From Flavobacteriaceae bacterium (GTDB lineage: Bacteria > Bacteroidota > Bacteroidia > Flavobacteriales > Flavobacteriaceae): a stretch of 7,404 nucleotides of DNA. Position 1 is the first letter of the stretch. Each line of letters opens with the position of its first letter. Shown one piece after another: positions 1-7,140 of the stretch. The translations under genes were made by a program, and so were the position numbers. The notes below the pieces were generated by a model. The model was given only the letters and a program-made list of their open reading frames with translations, was not told the origin of the DNA and did not search any database. The stretch covers positions 1 to 7,404 of the forward strand of contig JAUXCI010000124.1 of the NCBI GenBank assembly GCA_030618945.1, given 5' to 3'.

Positions 1-57
1 ATCACATTCAAGCAATTTTATCAACCCTTTGAACCTGAGTTCGATTTAAAATTTTGA
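1..57 (+). CDS. Possible C-terminal end of an upstream gene (partial, tentative)
   Basis: One plus-strand frame is open from the left edge to a TGA at 55-57 and would encode 18 residues ending FDLKF. A final aromatic residue after alternating hydrophobic positions is common in outer-membrane beta-barrel proteins, but the stretch is too short to identify. An open run of 18 codons is easily found by chance in DNA this AT-rich. It overlaps the tentative minus-strand ORF at 8-154, and at most one of the two is likely to be real. Confidence 0.2.
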   Translation: MTFKQFYQPFEPEFDLKF

Positions 58-154
58 CGCTAATAAAACGTAAGTACCCGGTTTTCGTTTCTAATAAAAC
101 AAGTGTAAGATCTACTCTGCTGTCCGAAACAATTACATCCTCAATTTTAATCAT
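8..154 (-). CDS. Tentative small ORF, 48 aa, unknown function
   Basis: A minus-strand frame starts with ATG at 154, stops at 8-10, and begins MIKIEDVIVSDSRVD. It has alternating hydrophobic positions (for example VDLTLVLLE and YLRFISVKIL) that could form beta strands, so its composition is protein-like rather than random. I do not recognise the family. The first ten residues loosely recall the start of DUF3109 proteins, but the cysteine-rich segment that follows in that family is absent, so I do not assign it. It could be a chance ORF, a gene remnant or a real small protein. No ribosome binding site is visible. Confidence 0.18.
   Translation of the reverse strand: MIKIEDVIVSDSRVDLTLVLLETKTGYLRFISVKILNRTQVQRVDKIA
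60..109. repeat. Short imperfect direct repeat, two copies
   Basis: CTAATAAAACGTAAG at 60-74 recurs at 91-109 as CTAATAAAAC, then a 4-base insertion AAGT, then GTAAG. The copies start 31 bases apart, about three helical turns. Both lie in the spacer upstream of the Na/Pi cotransporter gene. Paired binding sites, a remnant duplication or chance in AT-rich DNA are all possible. Confidence 0.35.
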
Positions 155-221
155 TCCAAACAATAAAATCAACGATCAAGATACCTGCCCTTTAACAAAC
201 TAAATACAAATTACTTAGTAT

Positions 222-229
222 TAGACTTG
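222..229 (+). promoter_or_regulatory. Candidate -7 element for the Na/Pi cotransporter gene
   Basis: TAGACTTG matches the Bacteroidota -7 consensus TAnnTTTG at all but one fixed position and lies 45 bases before the preferred ATG at 275. No matching -33 TTTG is visible at the expected distance, so this is a weak call. If it is a promoter, the TTG at 227 falls inside it and cannot be the start codon. Confidence 0.25.
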
Positions 230-274
230 TTAAACTATTTCGTTATTAGTATGTTTATAATTCAATATAAGTGC

Positions 275-2029
275 ATGATAAAAAAGTGGATCTTCCTAAT
301 CGTTTTAGTGATACTTGCGGCCGTTTTATTTTTTAATCCAAATTTCAAAACTATTGCTGCTGGAGTCTCCATTCTATTGTTTGGAATGATTACTCTCGAG
401 GAGGGATTTAAGGTATTTACTAAGGGGCCACTTAAAAGTCTTTTGCGAAAGGCCACAGATAAACTTTACAAAAGTATAAGCTTAGGAGCAGTTGTTACGG
501 CCTTTATTCAATCAAGCTCCCTTGTGTCGGTTATTACAATATCTTTTATTAGCGCCGGGTTAATTACTCTTGCGGGCGGTATTGGGCTAATCTTTGGGGC
601 CAATATTGGCACTACTGCCACCGCTTGGCTGGTCGCCGGCTTTGGATTAAAGATAAATATTTCGGTTCTAGCTATGCCTATGCTCATTTTCGGGATTATT
701 TTTTCCTTTCAAAATAACAACGTTTTTAAAGGAATTGGTAACATTCTGGCTGGCTTAGGTTTCTTTTTTCTTGGTATTCATTTTATGAAAGAAGGGTTTG
801 ATGTTTTTAATGATCACATTGACCTAACTGCTTATGCTGTTCCTGGTTTCTTGGGTGTTGTCATTTATACTTTGATTGGGATTTTTATGACTACCATCCT
901 TCAGTCGAGCAGTGCCTCGTTGGCGCTTGTTTTAACTGCACTTTCCGCGGGTCAAATTGAATATGAAAACGCACTGGCCCTTGCTATTGGCACGAATGTA
1001 GGAACAACAATTACTGCTTTAATCGGGTCTATTGGATCAAATATTTCCGGTAAACGATTAGCACTAGCTCATTTGATTTTCAATCTCGTAACTGGTATAA
1101 TAGCCGTTAGCATTATTTCTCCGCTGTCTCGATTTGTAAATTATTTATCAGAAATATTCTATATTTCAGCCGATGATTACACTTTAAAGTTAGCTTTGTT
1201 TCATACAATTTTTAACATTCTAGGTGTCCTTATCATGATTCCGTTTATAAAAAAACTGGAACGTTTTCTTCTCAGTTTTATTAAAGACTCCAAAGTCAAA
1301 GATATTGATGAACCAAAATTCTTAAATAAATCCGTATTAGAATTTCCGGGAACTGTCATTTCATCGCTTGAAAAAGAAACAAAATATTTGTTTGAAAATG
1401 CCATTTATGAAATTGTCAGCCACTCCGTTAACCTCCATAGGAATGAAATTGAATCTGGCATCAAAAGTAAAAAACTGATTAAAAAATCAAATGCTGATTT
1501 TGATATTAACGTCCGAGACCTATACGCGCATAAGGTCAAAACCATTTATGGTAAAATTCTGGAATACGCCACTAAAGCGCAAACAGATCTCAATCTTAAC
1601 GAAGAGCAAAACAAAAGAATTTCTGAAATTAAAATTGCGAATAGAAAAATGGTGGAAATCATTCGCGACGTAAAAGAACTGCGTCGAAACATTATTAATT
1701 ACATGGACTCTGATAATGAAAACATCAAGAATGAATACAATAAATTCAGAAGAAGGACCGTGAAAGTTCTCAGGGCAATTAATCGGCTAAAGTTTGACGA
1801 AAATAAAGAAGCTAGTTATAATGAATTTCTCGAAATGAGAAACAAGGCTAAAGATGCTTCAAAAAAAGGAAACAAAAATATTAACAACTTAATTAGAAAA
1901 CATCTTATCACCAATTATATGGCATCCTCACTGGTAAACGATCATGAAAACGTAAATGACATGATTAAAAAACTAATACAGGTAGGTGAACTTCTATACG
2001 GTGAAAGAGACAGTATTTTGGAGCCTTAA
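275..2029 (+). CDS. Na+/phosphate cotransporter with PhoU-like C-terminal domain
   Basis: This inner-membrane protein of 584 aa probably imports phosphate with Na+ (NptA/YjbB type, PF02690, COG1283). The two inverted-repeat halves are clear. QSSS signatures lie at residues 79-82 and 210-213, each followed by a GANIGTT/GTNVGTT motif (108-114 and 239-245). AHLIFN (265-270) and FHTIFN (309-314) are a further repeated motif. Hydrophobic segments fill residues 1-325. From about 350 to the end the protein is soluble, charged and helical, as in the PhoU-like tails of this family. ATG 275 gives MIKKWIFLIVL, the hydrophobic start expected for these proteins. ATG 251 and TTG 227 are in frame upstream but add atypical residues. 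Members of this family can export as well as import phosphate, so direction is not settled. The gene converges on a second, unrelated phosphate transporter. Confidence 0.93.
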   Translation: MIKKWIFLIVLVILAAVLFFNPNFKTIAAGVSILLFGMITLEEGFKVFTKGPLKSLLRKATDKLYKSISLGAVVTAFIQSSSLVSVITISFISAGLITLAGGIGLIFGANIGTTATAWLVAGFGLKINISVLAMPMLIFGIIFSFQNNNVFKGIGNILAGLGFFFLGIHFMKEGFDVFNDHIDLTAYAVPGFLGVVIYTLIGIFMTTILQSSSASLALVLTALSAGQIEYENALALAIGTNVGTTITALIGSIGSNISGKRLALAHLIFNLVTGIIAVSIISPLSRFVNYLSEIFYISADDYTLKLALFHTIFNILGVLIMIPFIKKLERFLLSFIKDSKVKDIDEPKFLNKSVLEFPGTVISSLEKETKYLFENAIYEIVSHSVNLHRNEIESGIKSKKLIKKSNADFDINVRDLYAHKVKTIYGKILEYATKAQTDLNLNEEQNKRISEIKIANRKMVEIIRDVKELRRNIINYMDSDNENIKNEYNKFRRRTVKVLRAINRLKFDENKEASYNEFLEMRNKAKDASKKGNKNINNLIRKHLITNYMASSLVNDHENVNDMIKKLIQVGELLYGERDSILEP

Positions 2030-4287
2030 TTATTCATATTCTTGGTTTTATCATGCTCTTCATAATATAAATTAAGAACATTCATACAAGCAAGAATCAA
2101 ATCTTTTGTCTCCAATAATATAATAAAGTATAAGGTAGTATTTTTTGGGCTCGTAGTGTCATTTTCCCGGGTTCGTTCTACCTGTTTCTGAATAGACACT
2201 TTTACATCATCCAGTAAGTTTTGTTTCGATTCGATAATATCAGGAAATATCTTATCAAAATCCCGTGAATCAAATACTTCTCTTATTCGGCCAAACAGCG
2301 CTACTAGTTTTTCATTGATTTCCAATAACTCCTCTTTCTGTTTTTTCTTCAACTCTTTATGATGATTGTTCACGTGTTTATGACTCACTTTTGCTATGAG
2401 ACTTGAAGACTGGGCAATATCTTGTAAACTCCCTATTACATCAATATAAAACTTACTCGCTCCCAAATAAGACTCATCTAAGTCTTTGATAAAGTAAAAA
2501 ATATTATTCTGAAGATCTTCGATTTCATCTTCCAGCTTAACAATAGTGCCCTTAGCTTTTTTAAGTTTAGTTTGATCCTGCTCTATCAAACCATTTATTG
2601 TATTAGAATTGATCTTACCAACTCTTTTTAAAGCTTTAGAAATATTATCAGCACTCTCTTCAATTACTCCGTGTATTGAACTGCTTTCTGCTTTACTTAG
2701 ACTATCTTCTGCCTGAATTTCTTTTGATTTTCTAATGTGTTTGATATAATTCCTTGACAATAGCAGAACCGCCAATAATAACAGTACCGCAATCATTGTA
2801 GGCCCACCCAAATGAATAAGATATGCCACCATTCCAGATGCTATAAATGCAATTAGCGCTGTAAAAAACCATCCGCCAATAACGTTAAGTACACCCGCAA
2901 CCCTATAAACAGCACTTTCACTGCCCCAGGCTTTGTCTGCTAAGGAAGTCCCCATTGCAACCATAAAGGTCACATAAGTAGTGGATAAAGGCAATTTCAT
3001 TGAAGTTGCTATAGATATCAATACGCTAGCCACCATTAAGTTTACCGCTGCTCTAACCATATCAAAAGCCGGGAGCTCATGTAACTTATCTTTCGACAAA
3101 ACGATTACGGGCTTTTGAAATTGTTTTTGAATCTTATGCTGCAAGGAGTCAGGAAGTATAGTAGCGATATAAGTTGACATCATCATCGTCAACTTAACCA
3201 GATTTCTTGATAAAAAATGGGGCTCAAAACGTTCTTTGGTATCACTACTGCTGGATAAATCAATAGAAGTTTTAACTACGTTTTTGGCCTTACTCGACAA
3301 CCATAAGGTCAATACCATGACCAAACCTGCTGCAAGTAATAAAAATGTTGGAGTAGGCACTTTTTTACTAAGGATATCCATGCTAAACTCAGTAGCTGGA
3401 ACTCCAGAAACAACCCAAGCTTCATATGATTGCCATGCAGCAATAGGGACCCCGATAAAATTAACCAAATCATTTCCTGCAAAAGCCAGTGCCAAGGCAA
3501 AGGTACCTATGATGATGATGATTTTATATATGTTCAATTTAAAAACAACGACAGATATATAAGAAAGTATTGTCCAGAAAACAAAAGAAATTGTCACTAT
3601 TAAAAAGGTTTTACCCTCTATCATCGGTTTGATCTGAGCATAATAATCAGTTCCTTTTAATCCTTTTATGAAAATAAAATAGGTAATCGCCGCCAACGCA
3701 ACTCCACCAAAAACGGCTCCAACCCATTTGGCTTTTCTCTCAAAATCAAATGAAAGCAAAACTCTTGAAACATACTGGACCAGGGCTCCTATCGAAAAAG
3801 CCACAACAACGGAAAGTAAAATTCCCAAAATGATCTGAGTAGCCTTTTCAGTATTGATATAATTTACCACATCTGTAAAGGAGCCATTGTCAGCACCAAT
3901 TTTAATTAGAGCTATCGCAACTGCGGCTCCTAACAATTCAAAAACTATGGATACTGTTGTAGATGTGGGCATTCCCAGGGTATTGAAAAAATCCAAAAGC
4001 AAAATATCCGTGATCATTACCGCAAGAAAAATGATCATGATCTCGTTGAAATAAAATTCTCCTGGATTAAAAATTCCTTTTCTGGCAACTTCCATCATTC
4101 CACTGGAAAAAACGGCCCCAAAAGCAACACCCAAACTAGCAACAATCATGATTGTTCTAAAAGAAACCGCTTTGGAGCCTAAGGCCGAATTTAAAAAATT
4201 TACGGCATCATTACTCACACCTACAACCAAATCAGCTATAGCTAAAACGACTAAGGCCATTATCATTAAAAAGTAAATATTATCCAT
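2026..4287 (-). CDS. PiT-family inorganic phosphate transporter with long helical C-terminal tail
   Basis: This membrane protein of 753 aa belongs to the PHO4/PiT family (PF01384), which moves phosphate or metal-phosphate with H+ or Na+. The inverted duplication shows as SNDAVNFLNSALGS (25-38) with GMPTSTT (105-111), and GNDLVNFIGVP (271-281) with KLPLSTT (431-437). A hydrophilic loop at about 333-405 separates the two halves, as is usual for PiT. Membrane segments end near residue 511. Residues about 520-753 form a charged, helix-rich cytoplasmic tail resembling PhoU/DUF47 proteins, making this much longer than the roughly 500 aa of E. coli PitA. The residue after each STT is Val or Tyr, where many PiT proteins have His. 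The start at 4287 (MDNIYFLMIM) leads directly into the first membrane helix. Its stop overlaps that of the convergent Na/Pi transporter gene by four bases. It is divergent from the dGTPase gene. Confidence 0.94.
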   Translation of the reverse strand: MDNIYFLMIMALVVLAIADLVVGVSNDAVNFLNSALGSKAVSFRTIMIVASLGVAFGAVFSSGMMEVARKGIFNPGEFYFNEIMIIFLAVMITDILLLDFFNTLGMPTSTTVSIVFELLGAAVAIALIKIGADNGSFTDVVNYINTEKATQIILGILLSVVVAFSIGALVQYVSRVLLSFDFERKAKWVGAVFGGVALAAITYFIFIKGLKGTDYYAQIKPMIEGKTFLIVTISFVFWTILSYISVVVFKLNIYKIIIIIGTFALALAFAGNDLVNFIGVPIAAWQSYEAWVVSGVPATEFSMDILSKKVPTPTFLLLAAGLVMVLTLWLSSKAKNVVKTSIDLSSSSDTKERFEPHFLSRNLVKLTMMMSTYIATILPDSLQHKIQKQFQKPVIVLSKDKLHELPAFDMVRAAVNLMVASVLISIATSMKLPLSTTYVTFMVAMGTSLADKAWGSESAVYRVAGVLNVIGGWFFTALIAFIASGMVAYLIHLGGPTMIAVLLLLAVLLLSRNYIKHIRKSKEIQAEDSLSKAESSSIHGVIEESADNISKALKRVGKINSNTINGLIEQDQTKLKKAKGTIVKLEDEIEDLQNNIFYFIKDLDESYLGASKFYIDVIGSLQDIAQSSSLIAKVSHKHVNNHHKELKKKQKEELLEINEKLVALFGRIREVFDSRDFDKIFPDIIESKQNLLDDVKVSIQKQVERTRENDTTSPKNTTLYFIILLETKDLILACMNVLNLYYEEHDKTKNMNN
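3509..3522. repeat. Short ATG/ATC trinucleotide repeat inside the PiT gene
   Basis: ATGATGATGATGAT on the plus strand encodes, on the minus strand, most of a run of five isoleucines (residues 256-260) in a transmembrane segment. Slippage here would add or remove whole codons without a frameshift, so phase variation is unlikely. Confidence 0.6.
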
Positions 4288-4458
4288 TTTTTAAGAGGTC
4301 TAATTAGAGTTTAAATATAATATAAAAATCAATACATTTAAACAATGTTTATAAGGTATATACAAAGAGAAGTTTAATTAAAAAATAGGCTTATTTTATA
4401 CATGATTCCGGCGAAAAATATGCAAAAAAATGTATCTTTCGCGGATAATATTTTAGCC
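4288..4458. promoter_or_regulatory. AT-rich divergent spacer between the PiT and dGTPase genes
   Basis: The PiT and dGTPase genes are transcribed away from here, so it must carry promoter activity for both unless transcription enters from elsewhere. By my count about 20 of the 114 bases in 4288-4401 are G or C. A small dyad, TAAAC-AAT-GTTTA, lies at 4339-4351, and a palindrome, TTTAATTAAA, at 4373-4382. Either could be an operator or chance in AT-rich sequence. No convincing paired -33/-7 promoter could be placed for the PiT gene. On the minus strand TATATTTA (4319-4312) is a weak -7 candidate. Confidence 0.5.
4433..4440 (+). promoter_or_regulatory. Candidate -7 element for the dGTPase gene
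   Basis: TATCTTTC matches the Bacteroidota -7 consensus TAnnTTTG except at the last base and lies 19 bases before the ATG at 4459. No TTG is seen at the expected -33 distance. If real, transcription would start downstream of the ATG at 4402 and so favours the start at 4459. Confidence 0.3.
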
Positions 4459-5802
4459 ATGAATTGGGAATCATTATTGTCATTAAAAAGATTTGGAGAT
4501 CAACATGTCAGAAAAAGAATCGATCAGGACGAGGCTCGCTTAGGCTTTGAAGTGGATTTTGACAGAATTATTTTTTCCGATTCTTTCAGAAATTTACAGG
4601 ATAAAACACAAGTTGTTCCCTTATCAAAAACGGATTTTGTACATACCCGATTAACGCATAGCTTAGAGGTCTCGGTTGTGGCACGCTCTCTTGGAAGAAT
4701 GGTAGGGAAATTTATAATTGACAAATACCCTGACTTAAAGAATAAAGGATTTCATGCCAATGATTTCGGCGCTATTGCAGCAGCTGCTGCTCTTTCTCAT
4801 GATATTGGCAACCCTCCTTTTGGACATAGCGGTGAAAAATCTATAGGAGAATATTTTCATTCAGGAGAAGGGCAACGCTTTAAAAATCAGCTTAACGAAA
4901 AACAATGGCAGGATCTTATTGATTTTGAAGGAAACGCTAATGGATTTAAAATTTTGACCGAATCGGTAAACAATATAGAAGGTGGATTAAGACTATCCTA
5001 TGCCACTTTAGGCGCATTTACAAAATATCCCAAAGAATCACTGCCTAAAAAACCGACAAGGCATATTGCCGATAAAAAATATGGCGTATTTCAATCTAAC
5101 CTTTCTTTTTTTACAGAACTGGCCAAAGAGCTTGGATTGGAAAAAACCAGGAATGATAAAGATGTAGCCTACGCACGTCATCCTTTAGCATATATAGTTG
5201 AAGCTGCAGACGACATTTGTTATACTATAATCGATTTTGAAGATGGGATCAATCTTGGCTTGATTTCAGAAGATTATGCGCTTGAGTACCTTATCAACTT
5301 GGTTCGAGATACAATCAATACAAAGAAGTACAACAGCTTGCAAAACACACAAGATAGAATTAGTTACCTCAGGGCTTTGGCCATTGGAAATTTGATACAG
5401 GAAGCCTCAAGAATTTTCATAGAAAATGAAGAATCCATATTAGCTGGTGAATTTACCCTGTCATTATTGGAAAAATGTAGATATGAGGCGCAAATAAATG
5501 ACATTATAAAATTAAGTGTAGAGAAAATCTATCAAAGCAAGGAAGTTGTAGAAAAAGAAATCGCAGGCTATCGCGTCATATCTGACCTATTAGATGTTTT
5601 TATAAGGGCGGTTAACAATACCCATGAACATCAGGCCTCTAATTATGACAAACTAATCTTGATGTTACTGCCCGACAGATATAGGCAGAAACATGAAGAA
5701 CTATATAAAAGAATTTTGAATGTATGTAATTTAGTAGCAAGTTACTCAGATAGTTATGCAATTTTATTACATAAAAAAATTAAAGGAATTGATTTGGGTT
5801 AA
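4459..5802 (+). CDS. dgt: dGTP triphosphohydrolase (dGTPase), HD superfamily
   Basis: Dgt-type enzymes are cytoplasmic and cleave dGTP, sometimes other dNTPs, to the deoxynucleoside and triphosphate, tuning the dNTP pool. Numbered from MNWESLLSLKR (447 aa), the HD metal site is clear: His67 in HTRLTHS, His114-Asp115 in SHDIGNPPFGHSGE, and an Asp at 251 or 252 in EAADDICYT. FEGNANGF (156-163) is the other family hallmark, corresponding to FEGNAQG in E. coli Dgt. The length fits the shorter Bacteroidota form; E. coli Dgt is about 505 aa. The frame is open back to an ATG at 4402 (466 aa). I prefer 4459 because flavobacterial homologues, as I recall them, begin MNWE and because a -7-like box lies at 4433. 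The gene appears monocistronic, divergent from PiT and convergent with the DUF3078 gene. Its substrate preference cannot be read from sequence, and the enzyme may be a general dNTPase. Confidence 0.93.
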   Translation: MNWESLLSLKRFGDQHVRKRIDQDEARLGFEVDFDRIIFSDSFRNLQDKTQVVPLSKTDFVHTRLTHSLEVSVVARSLGRMVGKFIIDKYPDLKNKGFHANDFGAIAAAAALSHDIGNPPFGHSGEKSIGEYFHSGEGQRFKNQLNEKQWQDLIDFEGNANGFKILTESVNNIEGGLRLSYATLGAFTKYPKESLPKKPTRHIADKKYGVFQSNLSFFTELAKELGLEKTRNDKDVAYARHPLAYIVEAADDICYTIIDFEDGINLGLISEDYALEYLINLVRDTINTKKYNSLQNTQDRISYLRALAIGNLIQEASRIFIENEESILAGEFTLSLLEKCRYEAQINDIIKLSVEKIYQSKEVVEKEIAGYRVISDLLDVFIRAVNNTHEHQASNYDKLILMLLPDRYRQKHEELYKRILNVCNLVASYSDSYAILLHKKIKGIDLG

Positions 5803-5817
5803 TTGATTCGGAATTAA
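5799..5817. terminator. Weak bidirectional hairpin between convergent genes
   Basis: TTAATT (5799-5804) and AATTAA (5812-5817) can pair around a 7-base loop. The arms contain the dgt stop (5800-5802) and the stop of the opposing DUF3078 gene (5814-5816). The stem is all A/T and the T-tract is poor, so its strength as an intrinsic terminator is doubtful. A second possible pairing is TTGGGTTA (5794-5801) with TAACCCCAA (5828-5836), with one bulged base. Confidence 0.25.
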
Positions 5818-7118
5818 AAAGTATATATAACCCCAATACCCAATTGTTGTTTTAGTTGGACTCTGGCCCCTTGGATTTCTACCTCTCCGTCATCATTTAA
5901 TGTCGTGGTTTTAATATCATCATCATAAATAAGATGGCTCCTGAAATTTGCTTGAAAAAGCTTATTGATCTTAAACTGAAAACTAAGTACCCAATCAACA
6001 TCAATATTACCAAAATTGTTCACATAATCAGTATACAGATCAAGGCTATTAATAAGGGCAACATTTTTAAAGATCTCTTTTTCCCATTTTGTTTGTATCA
6101 AAATCCCCAATTCATGCCTGGTGTTTTGCCCGGGTTCAACACCAAATGCACCTTCCGCTGAAAGCTTATCATCAAAAACATAGGTCGTTTTTAAAGTTAA
6201 AGGCGATAAATATATTGAGAATAATTGGGGTTTTAGATTATATTGGGCCCCAGCTCCCAAATACAAATAAGCCGGAGCAAAGAATCTAGAAATTGGATAC
6301 TCATCATCTGGCTCCTTGTAACCATCAGTGAATTGAGTTCTGAAATTAAACAATGACGAAAAATACCAATTTGAGATCGTATCTTTTCTATACCCAAAAG
6401 TAGAAGCTAATTTAATTTCGTCATCTGTTTTGATAAGGTCTTGGTCTTGCCTTAAATTCAAACCGTATCGGGCGGAAATTTCATTTTTCCAAACCGTGTG
6501 TAATTTTTCATAAATTCTTGTAAACTCTACCTTAAACAATCCGGACACTGAGTTTTGCCCTCCCGCATTCCAGTTTAAAAAAGCAACTTCGTTAAAGTCA
6601 AGACCTATAATATTTTTTTGCCTCCACCAAACAGGGTCCGCTGCTATTTTCATGGTCTTAATACTTGAAAGTTCTATCGCATTTGAAAAACCACTTGTGT
6701 CAATTCCTAAGGTTTTAATTTTTCCAAAGTAATCTATTGATTTAGGAATTGCCACAAAGGACGTGTCAGAATTTTCTTCATCAACAATCATTCTGTATTT
6801 TGGAATAATAATAATCCTGTTTTTATTACTTTCTTCATAACTGGTATCAATTTGAATCTTGTAATAAGGTTTTAAAAGAGAATCAAGCATAGACCTCTGA
6901 ATATAAAGCATTCTGGGTTTTTGAACCGTGTCATTTTGAAGATTATCTGTTTGAAATTCACCTCTGGAATGACCCCCTGGCCGTATAGCCGAATCATCAA
7001 AGTCCTGTAAAATAGACAAGGTATCTACAGCAATTTTAACCTCAACAGATTGTTTAATCTGACCATGGGCAGCTGTTACAAAAAAAACAAAAGCAATTAT
7101 TTGAGCAATTCTCGCCAT
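5814..7118 (-). CDS. DUF3078 outer-membrane protein
   Basis: This 434 aa protein matches the pattern of the uncharacterised DUF3078 family (PF11276) of Bacteroidota. A signal peptide is clear: residues 1-19 have a hydrophobic core and end AHG, with likely signal peptidase I cleavage before Gln20. Residues about 20-160 are hydrophilic and variable and include an Ile-rich strand RIIIIPKYRMIV. From WWRQKN (164-169) the conserved domain starts, with the hallmark FLNWNAGGQNSVS at 180-192. Many amphipathic strands follow up to a C-terminal YTF. The terminal Phe and alternating pattern fit an outer-membrane beta-barrel recognised by the BAM machinery. The start at 7118 is fixed by the signal peptide. 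It lies 22 bases downstream of dxs on the same strand, so it is probably co-transcribed with it. Function and any substrate are unknown. Confidence 0.88.
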   Translation of the reverse strand: MARIAQIIAFVFFVTAAHGQIKQSVEVKIAVDTLSILQDFDDSAIRPGGHSRGEFQTDNLQNDTVQKPRMLYIQRSMLDSLLKPYYKIQIDTSYEESNKNRIIIIPKYRMIVDEENSDTSFVAIPKSIDYFGKIKTLGIDTSGFSNAIELSSIKTMKIAADPVWWRQKNIIGLDFNEVAFLNWNAGGQNSVSGLFKVEFTRIYEKLHTVWKNEISARYGLNLRQDQDLIKTDDEIKLASTFGYRKDTISNWYFSSLFNFRTQFTDGYKEPDDEYPISRFFAPAYLYLGAGAQYNLKPQLFSIYLSPLTLKTTYVFDDKLSAEGAFGVEPGQNTRHELGILIQTKWEKEIFKNVALINSLDLYTDYVNNFGNIDVDWVLSFQFKINKLFQANFRSHLIYDDDIKTTTLNDDGEVEIQGARVQLKQQLGIGVIYTF

Positions 7119-7140
7119 TTCTTACAATAAATCGACGAAT

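Noticed and set aside
39..203. Open plus-strand frame of about 54 codons in the left spacer
   Set aside because: It has no ATG, its composition is not protein-like, and it is antisense to the more plausible minus-strand frame at 8-154.
227..274. TTG (227) and ATG (251) in-frame starts for the Na/Pi cotransporter
   Set aside because: They add residues (MLNYFVIS..., MFIIQYKC) not expected in front of the MIKKW-type hydrophobic start, and TTG 227 overlaps a -7-like box.
3236..3562. 108-codon plus-strand frame antisense to the PiT gene
   Set aside because: It lies wholly inside a strongly supported membrane-protein gene, has no family resemblance and reads as the complement of transmembrane and loop codons.
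2026..5802. A functional phosphate/dGTPase module, with the enzyme supplying phosphate for the transporters
   Set aside because: dGTPases release triphosphate inside the cell, the genes are divergent rather than in an operon, and nothing in the sequence links them beyond adjacency.
5934..6289. Two plus-strand frames of 75 and 66 codons antisense to the DUF3078 gene
   Set aside because: They overlap each other and a well-supported barrel gene, and their composition is not protein-like.
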